A stretch of 64,000 nt of DNA from a virus. Shown here one piece after another: positions 1 through 8,723 of this stretch. Both the position numbers and the translations under genes were made by a program. Numbering within the stretch: position 1 is the first letter of the stretch; every line of letters begins with the position of its first letter. The stretch spans positions 1 through 64,000 of IMG/VR virus record IMGVR_UViG_3300032235_000808. The stretch is one strand, 5' to 3'. A model generated the notes under the pieces. It was not told the DNA's origin, did not search any database, and worked only from the letters and a program-made list of their open reading frames with translations.

Positions 1-233
1 GGTCGTTCACCTGAAAGCATTTCCTTGCGTCTTTGTTTTTTATGTTCAGTATTATGTAATGCTTTGTAATTTTTTTCAATCTCCTCTAACGGTATTTTGT
101 GAGGGGATGGGTGATGACATGAATGTGTCATCCCATTATGTAAATGTGCGGTAACTTGTGTCCATTTAGCAAGACACATTCCACATCCAATAGAATCTAA
201 TTCAAGTTTAACTTGGTCATTAAATGTCTTCAT
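1..233 (-). CDS. Radical SAM (twitch-type) protein, N-terminal part only
   Basis: The reverse strand reads from an ATG at 233 without a stop to the window edge, giving 77 residues of the N-terminus. The fragment has a Cys-rich start (C17-G-M-C20), then a segment NGMTHSCHHP followed by a stretch ending KKQRRKEMLSGERP. This layout resembles the N-terminus of phage twitch/SPASM-type radical SAM proteins, where the iron-sulfur cysteines lie in the first domain. Its ATG overlaps the stop of the glycosyltransferase upstream in transcription (ATGA), so the two are co-translated. The family call rests on recalled resemblance of a short fragment; the C-terminal part lies outside the window. Confidence 0.6.
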   Translation of the reverse strand, partial: MKTFNDQVKLELDSIGCGMCLAKWTQVTAHLHNGMTHSCHHPSPHKIPLEEIEKNYKALHNTEHKKQRRKEMLSGER

Positions 234-1615
234 TTAATTTTTACATTTATAATTTTAGTATTGGGGTATGTTACATCATCAATGTTTACTGTATCCATTA
301 AATCCAATATTTGATTTATCCCTTCTGTTTTATAATTAATTTTTCCTTGTTGCATCTCTGTAACAAATCTTCTTTCATTTCTTGCGGTTGTATCACCTTT
401 AGCCCATTTACCATTAACAAATCCTTCATCGATATGTGGTAAACATTCAAACTTCCCATCTCTTCTAAATGGTAAAACATCTTTCATCACCTTAATGTTT
501 TCTTTACCGAAAATAACATTATTATAAACCGCACCTTCAAATTGTTCTGATGAACTAAAATGTAATATTGGATTTTCTCTTATCTCACTAATTGGTGTGT
601 CATATATTTTAAGTTCGGAAATCTTACCTTTAAATCTTGTGTTTGTGTGATTACAGAATCCAAGTAAGAATGGTTTGATTGAATCGTGTAATCTTAATTT
701 TTCAGGTAATATTCTTGGTGTATTATATTTTCCACCCATGTAATTTAAAATCAAATCATCATTAACATACACACTATATTCATTGGTATCTTTTTTATAT
801 GAAACAGTAAACCAAGTCCATAGATTTTCAAATCGTTTTGACCATGTATAGTGATAGTTATTTGACCTATCAATAACCATTGAACTAAGTGCTCTTGAAT
901 TATTAAATGATAATCCCCAAGTCCAACTTCTATCTTTTCTTAATAATGGATACTCAATAAATTTTCGTTCAGTATCACCAACTAACCAAATGGGTACTTT
1001 CCCTTGTTGTTGTTCCGCATTAAATAATATCGATATAGTGTGGTCATTATGTAAACATGAACTTACTTCACGATTGGTTGGTAATTCAATGTGTGAATCG
1101 ATACCGTTGAATTCAACATAGTCTTTATTCTCATATTGATTAACAACCTCCCCTGTTGTATATCCTTCATAGTAACATCTCCAAAACAAATCATCATCTT
1201 CTTGTCCCCAATCCCAATATTCGTTTGAATAACCATTTGTTCTTTCAACCTGTTCTTTGGTGAACAAAATAACACCACCAAAATACTGGTCGTAGTTTAT
1301 ACTATAATCATATTTTGATAGTTGTGTTGCAATATGTATTGGATTGTTTTTGGGATATGAATAATCAACATTCTCATCCGGTATCATATCAACATCATGC
1401 CAGGCAATATAGTCACATCCGTCATTGAACGCATATTGTGCGGCAATGTTTTTCATCGCACCCCTATTAAATAGTTTATCATCAACTTGATGTCCAACAT
1501 AAAATTCATGGTCGATACCTTTACCGGTTAATAGTTTACCAAGTTTATCAACAAGTTCATCTAAATGATTTTTTCTGTCTCTGTACGGTATACAAATACC
1601 TAATTTATGACTCAT
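230..1615 (-). CDS. GT7-like glycosyltransferase fused to LamG-like lectin domain (copy 1)
   Basis: This 461-residue protein has a GT-A fold of the beta-1,4-galactosyltransferase (GT7) type. Visible motifs are PYRDR at 10-14, FNRG at 49-52, the metal-binding DVD in DVDMIP at 74-79, FGGV at 112-115 and WGQEDDDL at 136-143; these match the classic GT7 signatures. After about residue 165 comes a concanavalin A/LamG-like beta-sandwich beginning near FNGIDSHIEL, followed by a C-terminal tail of about 100 residues. It probably transfers a sugar from a UDP-sugar to a glycan; the donor and acceptor are unknown. It overlaps both neighbours by four bases and has a paralogue directly upstream. The fused lectin-like domain is unusual for an enzyme of this family. 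Confidence 0.85.
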   Translation of the reverse strand: MSHKLGICIPYRDRKNHLDELVDKLGKLLTGKGIDHEFYVGHQVDDKLFNRGAMKNIAAQYAFNDGCDYIAWHDVDMIPDENVDYSYPKNNPIHIATQLSKYDYSINYDQYFGGVILFTKEQVERTNGYSNEYWDWGQEDDDLFWRCYYEGYTTGEVVNQYENKDYVEFNGIDSHIELPTNREVSSCLHNDHTISILFNAEQQQGKVPIWLVGDTERKFIEYPLLRKDRSWTWGLSFNNSRALSSMVIDRSNNYHYTWSKRFENLWTWFTVSYKKDTNEYSVYVNDDLILNYMGGKYNTPRILPEKLRLHDSIKPFLLGFCNHTNTRFKGKISELKIYDTPISEIRENPILHFSSSEQFEGAVYNNVIFGKENIKVMKDVLPFRRDGKFECLPHIDEGFVNGKWAKGDTTARNERRFVTEMQQGKINYKTEGINQILDLMDTVNIDDVTYPNTKIINVKIK

Positions 1616-3036
1616 ATTCCTACATTAATTTCTGTTATTTTTTTATCTTTTGTTTTACCATATTCGATAAACTCTAATGTATTTAATCCATCTTCATTAG
1701 TTAAATCGGTATTAATTGATATTTCATTGTGGTATCTTAACTGATTCCATCTTGTCGATTGGTCTTTCCATTTATTATCCAAAAATCCATTTTCATTATG
1801 CATTAAAGATTTAAAAAGTGATTTTCTTCTATATGGTATTTTCACTTCTTTATATTCTGGTAAATTTAAATTAACAATTTCACATTTTTCTATTTGTCCA
1901 TTATTTTTATTACCCGAAAGGTCAATTAATTGGTAATTTTCAATAAAATTTGCATTATAATAAATTTTTAAATCAGATGGTGACCTATGTATATTAAAAT
2001 TTTCAGTTAATAACCCGGTTCTATTAATTGATATTTCTTCAACTTCTTTTTCGGTTAATGCAATGTCATAATATGCAAATTCATCAATATGACCCCTAAA
2101 ATAATTAGGTATTAATTCTCTATCGGGTTTACCCACACCCAAATAAAAATATGGTTCCGTTCTATAAGACCTTAGTTTTTTAAAATGTTCTGTTTGACCT
2201 ATAAAAATACCGTCTTGATATACTTTTAAGGTTTTTTCAAACATGTCTAACACAATTACTATGTTAGTTTTATAGTTTGTTTTAATATTTGAATTGACGT
2301 AAAGTGCATTGTTAAAATTATCAAACGCACAAAAATTGTATCTTGAAAATGAATTATAACAAACGGCAAAATCCCATCCTGGAATACTAAAAACGGTAAA
2401 CTCGTCAGATTCTTTTTCATAATTTAATATTAAATTTTCAGGTAAAAACGAAATGAATATCGTGGCATTTGAATTAATATTAATCGTGTTATTACATTTT
2501 ATTAATGAATCTATACCGTTAAACTTTAATGCCTTAGTTTTAATATTAAAATTTTTTAATTTTAACGTGTTTAGATTAACATCATTTTTTCTACATCTCA
2601 ATAATAAATCATCATCCTCAAACCCCCACGCCCAATACTTGTTTGAGTACCCGTTAATTTTTTTAAATGTCTCAACAGGGAACATAGTCACACCACCAAA
2701 ATACTCATCAAATAACTCTCTCGTCTTCCCATTCTCGTCGGGTAAGAAATCGGTTGCAAGGTGTAACGGTACTTCAGAATATGAATAATCAACATCAATA
2801 GGTAACATATCCACATCGTGAAAAACAACGTAGTCACATTCCATTTTTAGTGCGTAATTAAACCCTATGTTTAATAACATACCTCTATTGAATTGTTTTG
2901 CATTATCTTGATTGACTATAATTAATTCATACCGAATATTACGTCCATCTAAATAATCGGTGATATGTTTTTTAAATAAATCTAAATGCTCAAATCTATC
3001 TCTATAAGGGACAATTACACCTAATTTTTTATCCAT
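1612..3036 (-). CDS. GT7-like glycosyltransferase fused to LamG-like lectin domain (copy 2)
   Basis: A paralogue of the preceding gene product, 474 residues. The GT7-type motifs recur at the same places: PYRDR at 10-14, FNRG at 49-52, DVDMLP at 74-79, YFGGV at 112-116 and WGFEDDDL at 137-144. A LamG/concanavalin-like domain follows (about 170-350, with FNGIDSLIKC near its start), and the tail again carries a conserved IPYRR segment. The two copies are clearly diverged in sequence, so this is an old tandem duplication rather than a recent one. It overlaps the downstream gene by ATGA and the small upstream gene by 8 bp, consistent with one operon. Specificity cannot be read from the sequence. 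Confidence 0.85.
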   Translation of the reverse strand: MDKKLGVIVPYRDRFEHLDLFKKHITDYLDGRNIRYELIIVNQDNAKQFNRGMLLNIGFNYALKMECDYVVFHDVDMLPIDVDYSYSEVPLHLATDFLPDENGKTRELFDEYFGGVTMFPVETFKKINGYSNKYWAWGFEDDDLLLRCRKNDVNLNTLKLKNFNIKTKALKFNGIDSLIKCNNTININSNATIFISFLPENLILNYEKESDEFTVFSIPGWDFAVCYNSFSRYNFCAFDNFNNALYVNSNIKTNYKTNIVIVLDMFEKTLKVYQDGIFIGQTEHFKKLRSYRTEPYFYLGVGKPDRELIPNYFRGHIDEFAYYDIALTEKEVEEISINRTGLLTENFNIHRSPSDLKIYYNANFIENYQLIDLSGNKNNGQIEKCEIVNLNLPEYKEVKIPYRRKSLFKSLMHNENGFLDNKWKDQSTRWNQLRYHNEISINTDLTNEDGLNTLEFIEYGKTKDKKITEINVGI

Positions 3037-3226
3037 TTATTGTTGGGTCTTTTGGTTTGGTGGTCTTGTGCCACTCCGATAAGTAATATTGGATTCTTTC
3101 ACTCCATTCATTCTTATCAACTTCTTCAAACCAAACGGTTAACGCATCTAGTGAATTTGCTATCTTCTCTAATGCCTTTACTTTTCTTTGTTCAATTAAT
3201 AATTGTTCTTTTTCTAATTCCGTCAT
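3029..3226 (-). CDS. Small helical protein of unknown function
   Basis: A 65-residue, charged, probably all-helical protein. It starts MTELEKEQ and has a Trp-rich middle (TVWFEEVDKNEWSERIQYY). I recognise no family. It is supported as a real gene by its position: its start overlaps the stop of the upstream glycosyltransferase by four bases and its end overlaps the start of the downstream one by eight, so the reading frames interlock as in the rest of the operon. It could be a partner or adaptor for one of the glycosyltransferases, but nothing in the sequence proves that. Confidence 0.65.
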   Translation of the reverse strand: MTELEKEQLLIEQRKVKALEKIANSLDALTVWFEEVDKNEWSERIQYYLSEWHKTTKPKDPTING

Positions 3227-4074
3227 ATCGATATAATTTTTTTACTTAGTAATCCCCATTTTTTAAAGTTATTGTAATCTGGTGTGGTTAAATCCATTTC
3301 AAACATAAAGTCAGGTCTTTTTAAATCAATTTTAAAATTACTTTTTCTCAATACATTAAACATTAATTCATACTCATTTGAAAATGCGTATTCTTCTTTA
3401 ATATTTGCCACGTCTTGTATTCTTTGAATTGCGGTATCATCCCATTTAAAATGATGTACTTGGACATATCCGTGTGGATAAATTAATGGGTGATTCCATC
3501 CTTGCCATTTCCAAGTTGTGTGACCATCATTATCAACATAGTGTTGACCAGATGTCAATTGTATAAAACCTTTTTTAATACAAATTTTATTTGGGTTGGC
3601 TCCACTCATGGGATGTCTGAAGAATCCGGCATTTGGAAACTGTTCCCAAATTGATATTTTAGATTTTAAATTTGTAAACTCTCCGTTAGTACCAATTCTA
3701 TCAATAAATCCACCTCTAACAATTGCATAATTATTTTCTTCACAATAATTGATAATTTTATTTATGTCGTTGTCAGGATATAAATGGAACTCATCAATAT
3801 CTGCAATGACCCACCAATCATTTGGTTCTTTGTTTGTTATGTAGTTATATAACATTGTAACTTTGTTCCAATCAAAAACTCTATCTTGATGAACCCTTAC
3901 AATCTTTACATTATTATAATGTTGAGTCACACCCATAACATCCTTATTTAAGGAAGGGTACATTTCAGATTCATAAACTACGATGTTTATCTCATCAACA
4001 TAGTTTTGATAATGATTAATGAAATGTGGTAATAATTTGACTCCGTGTCCGATAACCGTTAATAATCTTGTCAT
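3223..4074 (-). CDS. Glycosyltransferase, GT-A fold (Glyco_tranf_2_4/GT92-like)
   Basis: A 283-residue protein starting MTRLLTVIGHGVKLLPHFINHY, the pattern seen in Glyco_tranf_2_4/GT92-like enzymes. The metal-binding motif ADIDEF is at 91-96, preceded by a hydrophobic strand (WWVI). The later histidines and aromatic residues (QVHHFKWDD) fit the acceptor side of this fold. It probably adds a sugar to a glycan chain together with the other transferases in this operon. It overlaps the methyltransferase gene upstream by ATGA. Donor and acceptor are unknown. Confidence 0.75.
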   Translation of the reverse strand: MTRLLTVIGHGVKLLPHFINHYQNYVDEINIVVYESEMYPSLNKDVMGVTQHYNNVKIVRVHQDRVFDWNKVTMLYNYITNKEPNDWWVIADIDEFHLYPDNDINKIINYCEENNYAIVRGGFIDRIGTNGEFTNLKSKISIWEQFPNAGFFRHPMSGANPNKICIKKGFIQLTSGQHYVDNDGHTTWKWQGWNHPLIYPHGYVQVHHFKWDDTAIQRIQDVANIKEEYAFSNEYELMFNVLRKSNFKIDLKRPDFMFEMDLTTPDYNNFKKWGLLSKKIISI

Positions 4075-4796
4075 TTTCTATTAATAATGGTAATACCACT
4101 TGAGGATGGTTTATCCATTAATATACGAAAATTGAATAGATTAATCAAGTTCCATTCAGGATTATCTTGTAATTCTTTGACTAACTTGGATGGTCCATCA
4201 AACCGGTGGTGGTCTTTTTTTGCATCTTCTGAAACTATAAATGTTTCTTCATATTCTCCATCAGTATCGTGTAACATAATGATACCTTTTTCGGATAAGA
4301 TTGTTGAATATAATTCGAAATCTTTTTTTACTCCTTCATATGAATGGTCTCCATCGATAAATAAAAAATCTATTTTAATATCTTGTCTAATAAAAAAATC
4401 ATAAAACGCGTCGACAGAAGTCGATTTGATAAAACGAGGAACAAATACCTTACGAAGGAATGAGTGTTCGTTTTCCAAGTCGTTATACCCACCAACCCCA
4501 TTACAAGCGTCAACGACATAAGTAGTCCCAATGTCGCCCCAATTAAAATCATTGTTTCCATTGAATATATTTTGTTTATGTAAATCTATTCTGGCCTGTG
4601 TTATTATTCTTGGTATATAACCACCACCAGAACCAATACAAACACAATTCTTGGCCCTCATGTGTTGAATTGTTGAATAAACCATGATACCATCACCCAT
4701 ATGTTCACTTGTTGCTCCGTGAGACCATAAGTATGGAATCATTTCTCCACCATTTGATGTGATGTTATTTGTTATAAAATCTTGATTGGTAATCAT
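4071..4796 (-). CDS. Class I SAM-dependent methyltransferase (Methyltransf_24-like)
   Basis: This 241-residue protein shows a Rossmann-type SAM-binding motif CIGSGGGYIPR (53-63), then the acidic strand FIDGDHSYEGVKKD (about 146-159) and LHDTDG (175-180). The DGDHSYEGVxxD pattern is typical of the Methyltransf_24 family, often found in glycan and cephalosporin-hydroxylase-like methyltransferases. Inference: it may O-methylate a sugar made by the surrounding glycosyltransferases. Its start abuts the stop of the upstream GT gene (they share one base) and its stop overlaps the downstream GT gene, so it is embedded in the operon. The substrate cannot be deduced. Confidence 0.75.
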   Translation of the reverse strand: MITNQDFITNNITSNGGEMIPYLWSHGATSEHMGDGIMVYSTIQHMRAKNCVCIGSGGGYIPRIITQARIDLHKQNIFNGNNDFNWGDIGTTYVVDACNGVGGYNDLENEHSFLRKVFVPRFIKSTSVDAFYDFFIRQDIKIDFLFIDGDHSYEGVKKDFELYSTILSEKGIIMLHDTDGEYEETFIVSEDAKKDHHRFDGPSKLVKELQDNPEWNLINLFNFRILMDKPSSSGITIINRK

Positions 4797-5521
4797 TATC
4801 TGATTTTAGATGTTAAATGTGTTGGAACGTGTCTTTTACTATCACCATCTGTATATTTTTTCATTAAATTGTATAAATCCATATCTCTCTGTATTGGTGT
4901 TTGAGATAATAATGCAGATATTGCTGTTGATATTCCTTCACCAGCACCATTTACTTTTTTATTAAATTGTAAATCAGAAAAATCTTTGGTTAATTGTAAC
5001 TTTTCATAAAAATTATAAAATTCATAATGGTTAAATCCATTATTATTAATCACCATAAAGTATTCCCAAATGGTTTCTAAATCACCATAGTTTGGATAAA
5101 TTTGTTCGGCATATTTTATATAAGGTCCCCATTGGTCTTCTTTCAATTGAAAATCCTTAACAAACTCTTTTTTAGCACCGTGGTTTAACAATGTATCAAT
5201 ATACGAAATTCCTGGCTTAAATTCAAATGTCTTGAGGTCCCTTAAAAACGAATAGTCTTTTATTTTAACATCCGCATCTAATATGATTGCAATATCGTGG
5301 TCTTGTAGAATATATTTGGGTAATATTAGTTTATCGTGATATGATTTATATGATTTATAGTATGGTATGGTTTTAGCGTATTTGTTATAAATTAAATTTG
5401 GCGTGTCGGTAAGAACGTAACAACTAAAACCAAAATTTAATATTTCATTTATCTTATCATTTGTTCCTTGATAAAAATAATCATCACCAAAACACATTAT
5501 ACCAAACCCAATATTATTCAT
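4796..5521 (-). CDS. Glycosyltransferase-like protein with DxD motif
   Basis: A 241-residue protein with the hydrophobic strand and metal-binding motif IAIILDADVKI (LDAD at 81-84), preceded by a Lys/Tyr-rich segment ending HDKLILPKYIL. This arrangement resembles GT6/GT8-type retaining transferases (an upstream helix followed by a DxD strand), although I cannot assign a family firmly. Other visible segments are GDLETIWEYF and the Gly-rich VNGAGEGIST near the C-terminus. A candidate promoter box lies about 30 bp upstream, in the short gap after the APS-kinase-like gene. Probably part of the same glycan-building set. Confidence 0.65.
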   Translation of the reverse strand: MNNIGFGIMCFGDDYFYQGTNDKINEILNFGFSCYVLTDTPNLIYNKYAKTIPYYKSYKSYHDKLILPKYILQDHDIAIILDADVKIKDYSFLRDLKTFEFKPGISYIDTLLNHGAKKEFVKDFQLKEDQWGPYIKYAEQIYPNYGDLETIWEYFMVINNNGFNHYEFYNFYEKLQLTKDFSDLQFNKKVNGAGEGISTAISALLSQTPIQRDMDLYNLMKKYTDGDSKRHVPTHLTSKIR

Positions 5522-5551
5522 ACGAAACCGTTTTTTAATATTTCATTATAA

Positions 5552-5559
5552 TATAAATA
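5552..5559 (-). promoter_or_regulatory. Candidate late-type promoter box TATTTATA
   Basis: On the minus strand the gap between the APS-kinase-like gene and the next glycosyltransferase reads TCTAAGGTATTTATAT, about 30 bp before the start codon at 5521. The same core recurs before many genes here; a nearly identical TCTAAGGTATTTATT lies at 35605-35617. Function inferred from recurrence and position only. Confidence 0.35.
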
Positions 5560-5561
5560 CC

Positions 5562-6017
5562 TTAGACTTTTTTAACCAGTTCATTACCCATAATGTCCTC
5601 AATTGTTTCATAAACAGTTCTGTTTGTGGTATTTACATCAATGAAATTATCTGTTGGTGTTTGATAATTTTCAACATGAAATTGTTCTCTACCCCTAACA
5701 TCTGTGGTATGAACAAATATTTCAATCACATTTTCTTTTAAATCTTTTTTAAAGTTATCCCTCAAATCTTTAAATGGTGATACTATAGACATTACAACAT
5801 TTTTACCATCATTAAATGATAATTTCGCCATATTTTGTGCAAGTTCAATATTTGCTCTTCTTCCATTTTCAGAATAATCTTTGTTTTGTGTTAAATTACG
5901 CAAGTCGTCACCATCAATGTGATGTACGTTTGTCAATTTGTGTTCACACAGATATTTTGCCAATGTTGTTTTACCGGCACCAGGTTGTCCAATAAAATAA
6001 TATATCTTCTTACTCAT
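5562..6017 (-). CDS. cysC: APS kinase-like P-loop kinase (adenylylsulfate kinase family)
   Basis: A 151-residue P-loop kinase. The Walker A motif GQPGAGKTT is at 10-18; it is followed by DGDDLR at 35-40 and GRRAN at 52-56, which correspond to the APS-binding DGDxxR and RRxN elements of APS kinases. APS kinase phosphorylates adenosine 5'-phosphosulfate to PAPS, the universal sulfate donor. The protein is shorter than typical bacterial CysC (about 200 residues), and the segment between DGDDLR and GRRAN is shortened, so another small-molecule kinase activity is possible. The presence of a sulfotransferase-like gene 2.7 kb upstream in the same operon supports the APS kinase reading. Confidence 0.7.
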   Translation of the reverse strand: MSKKIYYFIGQPGAGKTTLAKYLCEHKLTNVHHIDGDDLRNLTQNKDYSENGRRANIELAQNMAKLSFNDGKNVVMSIVSPFKDLRDNFKKDLKENVIEIFVHTTDVRGREQFHVENYQTPTDNFIDVNTTNRTVYETIEDIMGNELVKKV

Positions 6018-7809
6018 TATAAATTTTATTCACATAGTTTTCCCCATCACCGTATCTTGACTCAACATCTAATGGTAAATCTTTATTCTCATCGTAACAA
6101 TAGTCTTCAAATCCCAATTGTTTAAATCTTTCATTAATTCTTTCATTATAATGATACATAATGGTTCTCACCCTTCTTTGTATGTCCTTTCTTGATAAAT
6201 CGTGTGAGTTGCTACTATGGATGTATTGTAGATACAACATTTTAGGTATTCTCATCATAATCGTATGTAAGAATGTACGAATAATTAATTCATAATCATC
6301 CGCAATCGCTAAGTGTCTATTATGACCTCCAATTTGGTGGTATACTTCCCTTCTCCACGTTCTAATATGATTTGGGACTCCAACTATATGTCGAATGGTT
6401 TTAGGGTTTATATTGACAGCAATGCAACTCTGGTAGAGTTTATCATTCCAATAGTAATCTTCATAATGACCATACCCCATTGCAAATCCCGGTTCGTATG
6501 TTAATGAGTTGTGTTCGTTATCTATTTCGGCATTATCTGAATAAAAGAAACCAACCTCAGGATGTTTTTGTGAAGCATCATATAATGATTGGGTACAATC
6601 TTCCGTAATAATGTCATCGTGGTCTAATTCACATAATAGATATCCATTACACAACATAGCCGCACGATATTTGGTTTCACCAATAATTCCATTTGACTTT
6701 TCCCTGAAATCATACACCTTAACTCTTGTGTCTTTAGCCGCAATGCTTTCGGCAATCTTTAATGTTTTACCATTATCGCTTGAGTCATTTACCATAACCC
6801 ATTCCCAATTGGTATATGTTTGGTTTCTTAAAGATTCGTAGGTTCTGTAAAGTACATCACCGGTATTGTAGATTGGTGTGAAATAAGATATTAAAAGACT
6901 TGTGTCATTTACCAATATGTTATTCATCGCACAGTGATATGCATGTTCACCAGTCCATTCATTTACCTCAGGTAAGGTAATCCATTTGTTACGAATTTGT
7001 AATGGTTGATTTGCAAGATTGGGGAAATTTTTCCAATCATCACTTATCGTAATAATCGAATCGGGTTTAAATTTTATCAATGCTTCCTCAATGTTAACAT
7101 CGGTAGGTAATGTTAATGTTTCTAAACTGTCATCTTCATAATCTGCGGCTTTATATGATTTTAATTCCCTATCTAATTTATCAATCAATAGTATTTTGGG
7201 TACCTTAGGTTTTTTGGGATTTTCAAAATAGTTATAATAACTTAAAACTTCATTAATCCAAAAGAAAACGTCTGGTTTATCACCATAAATTTTATCAATT
7301 AAAAATCCATCACCGGCATAATGACCGGTAAATTGATACTCTTTAAACACACTATGATGAAAAAGTATTTGTCCCACATCAACACCTTGATATTTCGTAT
7401 TCTCTGGTTTTGCATCTCTAATATCCAATCCCGTAAAGTCTTTTCCATCGACCCTTTGGGAAACAATGAATATCTCCTTATTTGGGTTATCCTCAATAGA
7501 CTTTTCGAGTATTGAACAGAAATCTTCGTGGATAATATTATCATCATCCAACAGATAAATCCAACCATCTAATTTAGACGATAGTTCACCACATTGTGGA
7601 TATAAGTAATCGTCACCATTACCATTAACAAAGTGTAATTTTATTTTATCACTTTGTAAGTTTTGTAATAGGTCTACAGGTATTTCTTTTAAACGACTTG
7701 TATCGAATAAAAGGTGCCATGTTATATCAAATTCATTAAACAAGATGGAATCTCGAATAAAAATTAGATTTTGGAATCGGGTACATCTTGTTAATATGTG
7801 TAATTTCAT
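6010..7809 (-). CDS. Two-domain glycosyltransferase with C-terminal GT2 domain
   Basis: A 599-residue protein with two GT-A-like halves. The N-terminal half (1 to about 200) has WIYLLDDDNIIHEDF with the acidic cluster DDD at 88-90. The second half starts near residue 305 with the GT2 signature ISYFTPIYNTGDVLYRTYES, followed by VMVNDSS, the metal-binding LDHDDI and ADDYEL near the C-terminus, which is the usual acidic catalytic element of GT2 enzymes. Between them lies a linker containing ITISDDWKNF. A protein with two transferase domains can add two sugars in succession, as in hyaluronan synthase-like polymerases; whether both are active is unknown. It overlaps its neighbours by 4 and 8 bp. 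Confidence 0.82.
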   Translation of the reverse strand: MKLHILTRCTRFQNLIFIRDSILFNEFDITWHLLFDTSRLKEIPVDLLQNLQSDKIKLHFVNGNGDDYLYPQCGELSSKLDGWIYLLDDDNIIHEDFCSILEKSIEDNPNKEIFIVSQRVDGKDFTGLDIRDAKPENTKYQGVDVGQILFHHSVFKEYQFTGHYAGDGFLIDKIYGDKPDVFFWINEVLSYYNYFENPKKPKVPKILLIDKLDRELKSYKAADYEDDSLETLTLPTDVNIEEALIKFKPDSIITISDDWKNFPNLANQPLQIRNKWITLPEVNEWTGEHAYHCAMNNILVNDTSLLISYFTPIYNTGDVLYRTYESLRNQTYTNWEWVMVNDSSDNGKTLKIAESIAAKDTRVKVYDFREKSNGIIGETKYRAAMLCNGYLLCELDHDDIITEDCTQSLYDASQKHPEVGFFYSDNAEIDNEHNSLTYEPGFAMGYGHYEDYYWNDKLYQSCIAVNINPKTIRHIVGVPNHIRTWRREVYHQIGGHNRHLAIADDYELIIRTFLHTIMMRIPKMLYLQYIHSSNSHDLSRKDIQRRVRTIMYHYNERINERFKQLGFEDYCYDENKDLPLDVESRYGDGENYVNKIYNE

Positions 7810-8723
7810 TCTACGTCAAAGAAAAATAATTGGAAAAATCTTGAATTGTTTATTGTGTCACCAAAATAGTCGGAGGCTGAATGTATTGCTTTAGCATCCC
7901 AAATCACTAATCTATTATATACATTTGCAACGTTATCAACGGTTTCAAATTGTGTTTTATCATAGTAATTATAATCTTGACTAATTCCTCTGAATGTTTC
8001 TTCAACACCCTCTTCAAATGAATCTTCAAAACGTTTTTTACCGGTAACTTTACTACGATATGTTTTAGTACCGGTTTCTAATGGTGCATCGGGTGTTAGA
8101 TAAACAACACCGGCATATTGTTGAACATCGGCGTGGATAACTATTGGGTCGTAAGATGTACAATATTGGAATATACCATTTGAATAATCCTCACTTTCCC
8201 AATTTGTTATTCTTCTCCCCATTATATTTTCTATCTTTTCTTTTGTCCCATCAACAAAAAATCTTTCCATACTTCTTTTACCTCTTGATGAGGATGTTGA
8301 TTGAAAAGTTAGATTATTCATTGCGTAGTCTCTAATTAGGTCGGGATTTTTATAGAAATTATCAACAACAATTAAATTCTTATGACCTTCACTAAATTCA
8401 GCACGAAACGCAATAAACTTATACACACTTTCAATTTCCATTGTTGTGTCATCCATCAATCTAATTGTTAATGGCAAATCAATTTGTGATTGGTTTAATG
8501 TTATTTCAAAACCAATCTTATCGACATCACCAGCATGTGGGTATATCTCTTTCACATCTTTTCTTGTAAACCTATATGTGATTAAATCAACACCACCAAT
8601 TTCAATTGATTTAATGTCTTGATTTGTGTGTAGCATCCATCCATTTAATATATATAACCCAAAAGAATGGGTTACACTATCAACATACCATAGAATTGCC
8701 GGTTGTTTTGAAATATGATTCAT
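7806..8723 (-). CDS. Putative 2OG-Fe(II) oxygenase (DUF6445-like) with extra N-terminal domain
   Basis: The C-terminal two thirds (about 118-305) match the DUF6445-type fold: DNFYKNPDLIRDYA at its start, then IHADVQQYAGVVYL carrying the H197-x-D199 pair, the distal His in AKAIHSA (H281) and R295 in the last strand (SRFFQLFFFD). That HxD...H...R set is the iron and 2-oxoglutarate site of the superfamily. The first 110 residues form a separate beta-rich domain (YILNGWML, IEIGGVDL) that I do not recognise. It may hydroxylate a protein side chain or glycan; the substrate is unknown. It overlaps both neighbours by ATGA. Confidence 0.68.
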   Translation of the reverse strand: MNHISKQPAILWYVDSVTHSFGLYILNGWMLHTNQDIKSIEIGGVDLITYRFTRKDVKEIYPHAGDVDKIGFEITLNQSQIDLPLTIRLMDDTTMEIESVYKFIAFRAEFSEGHKNLIVVDNFYKNPDLIRDYAMNNLTFQSTSSSRGKRSMERFFVDGTKEKIENIMGRRITNWESEDYSNGIFQYCTSYDPIVIHADVQQYAGVVYLTPDAPLETGTKTYRSKVTGKKRFEDSFEEGVEETFRGISQDYNYYDKTQFETVDNVANVYNRLVIWDAKAIHSASDYFGDTINNSRFFQLFFFDVE

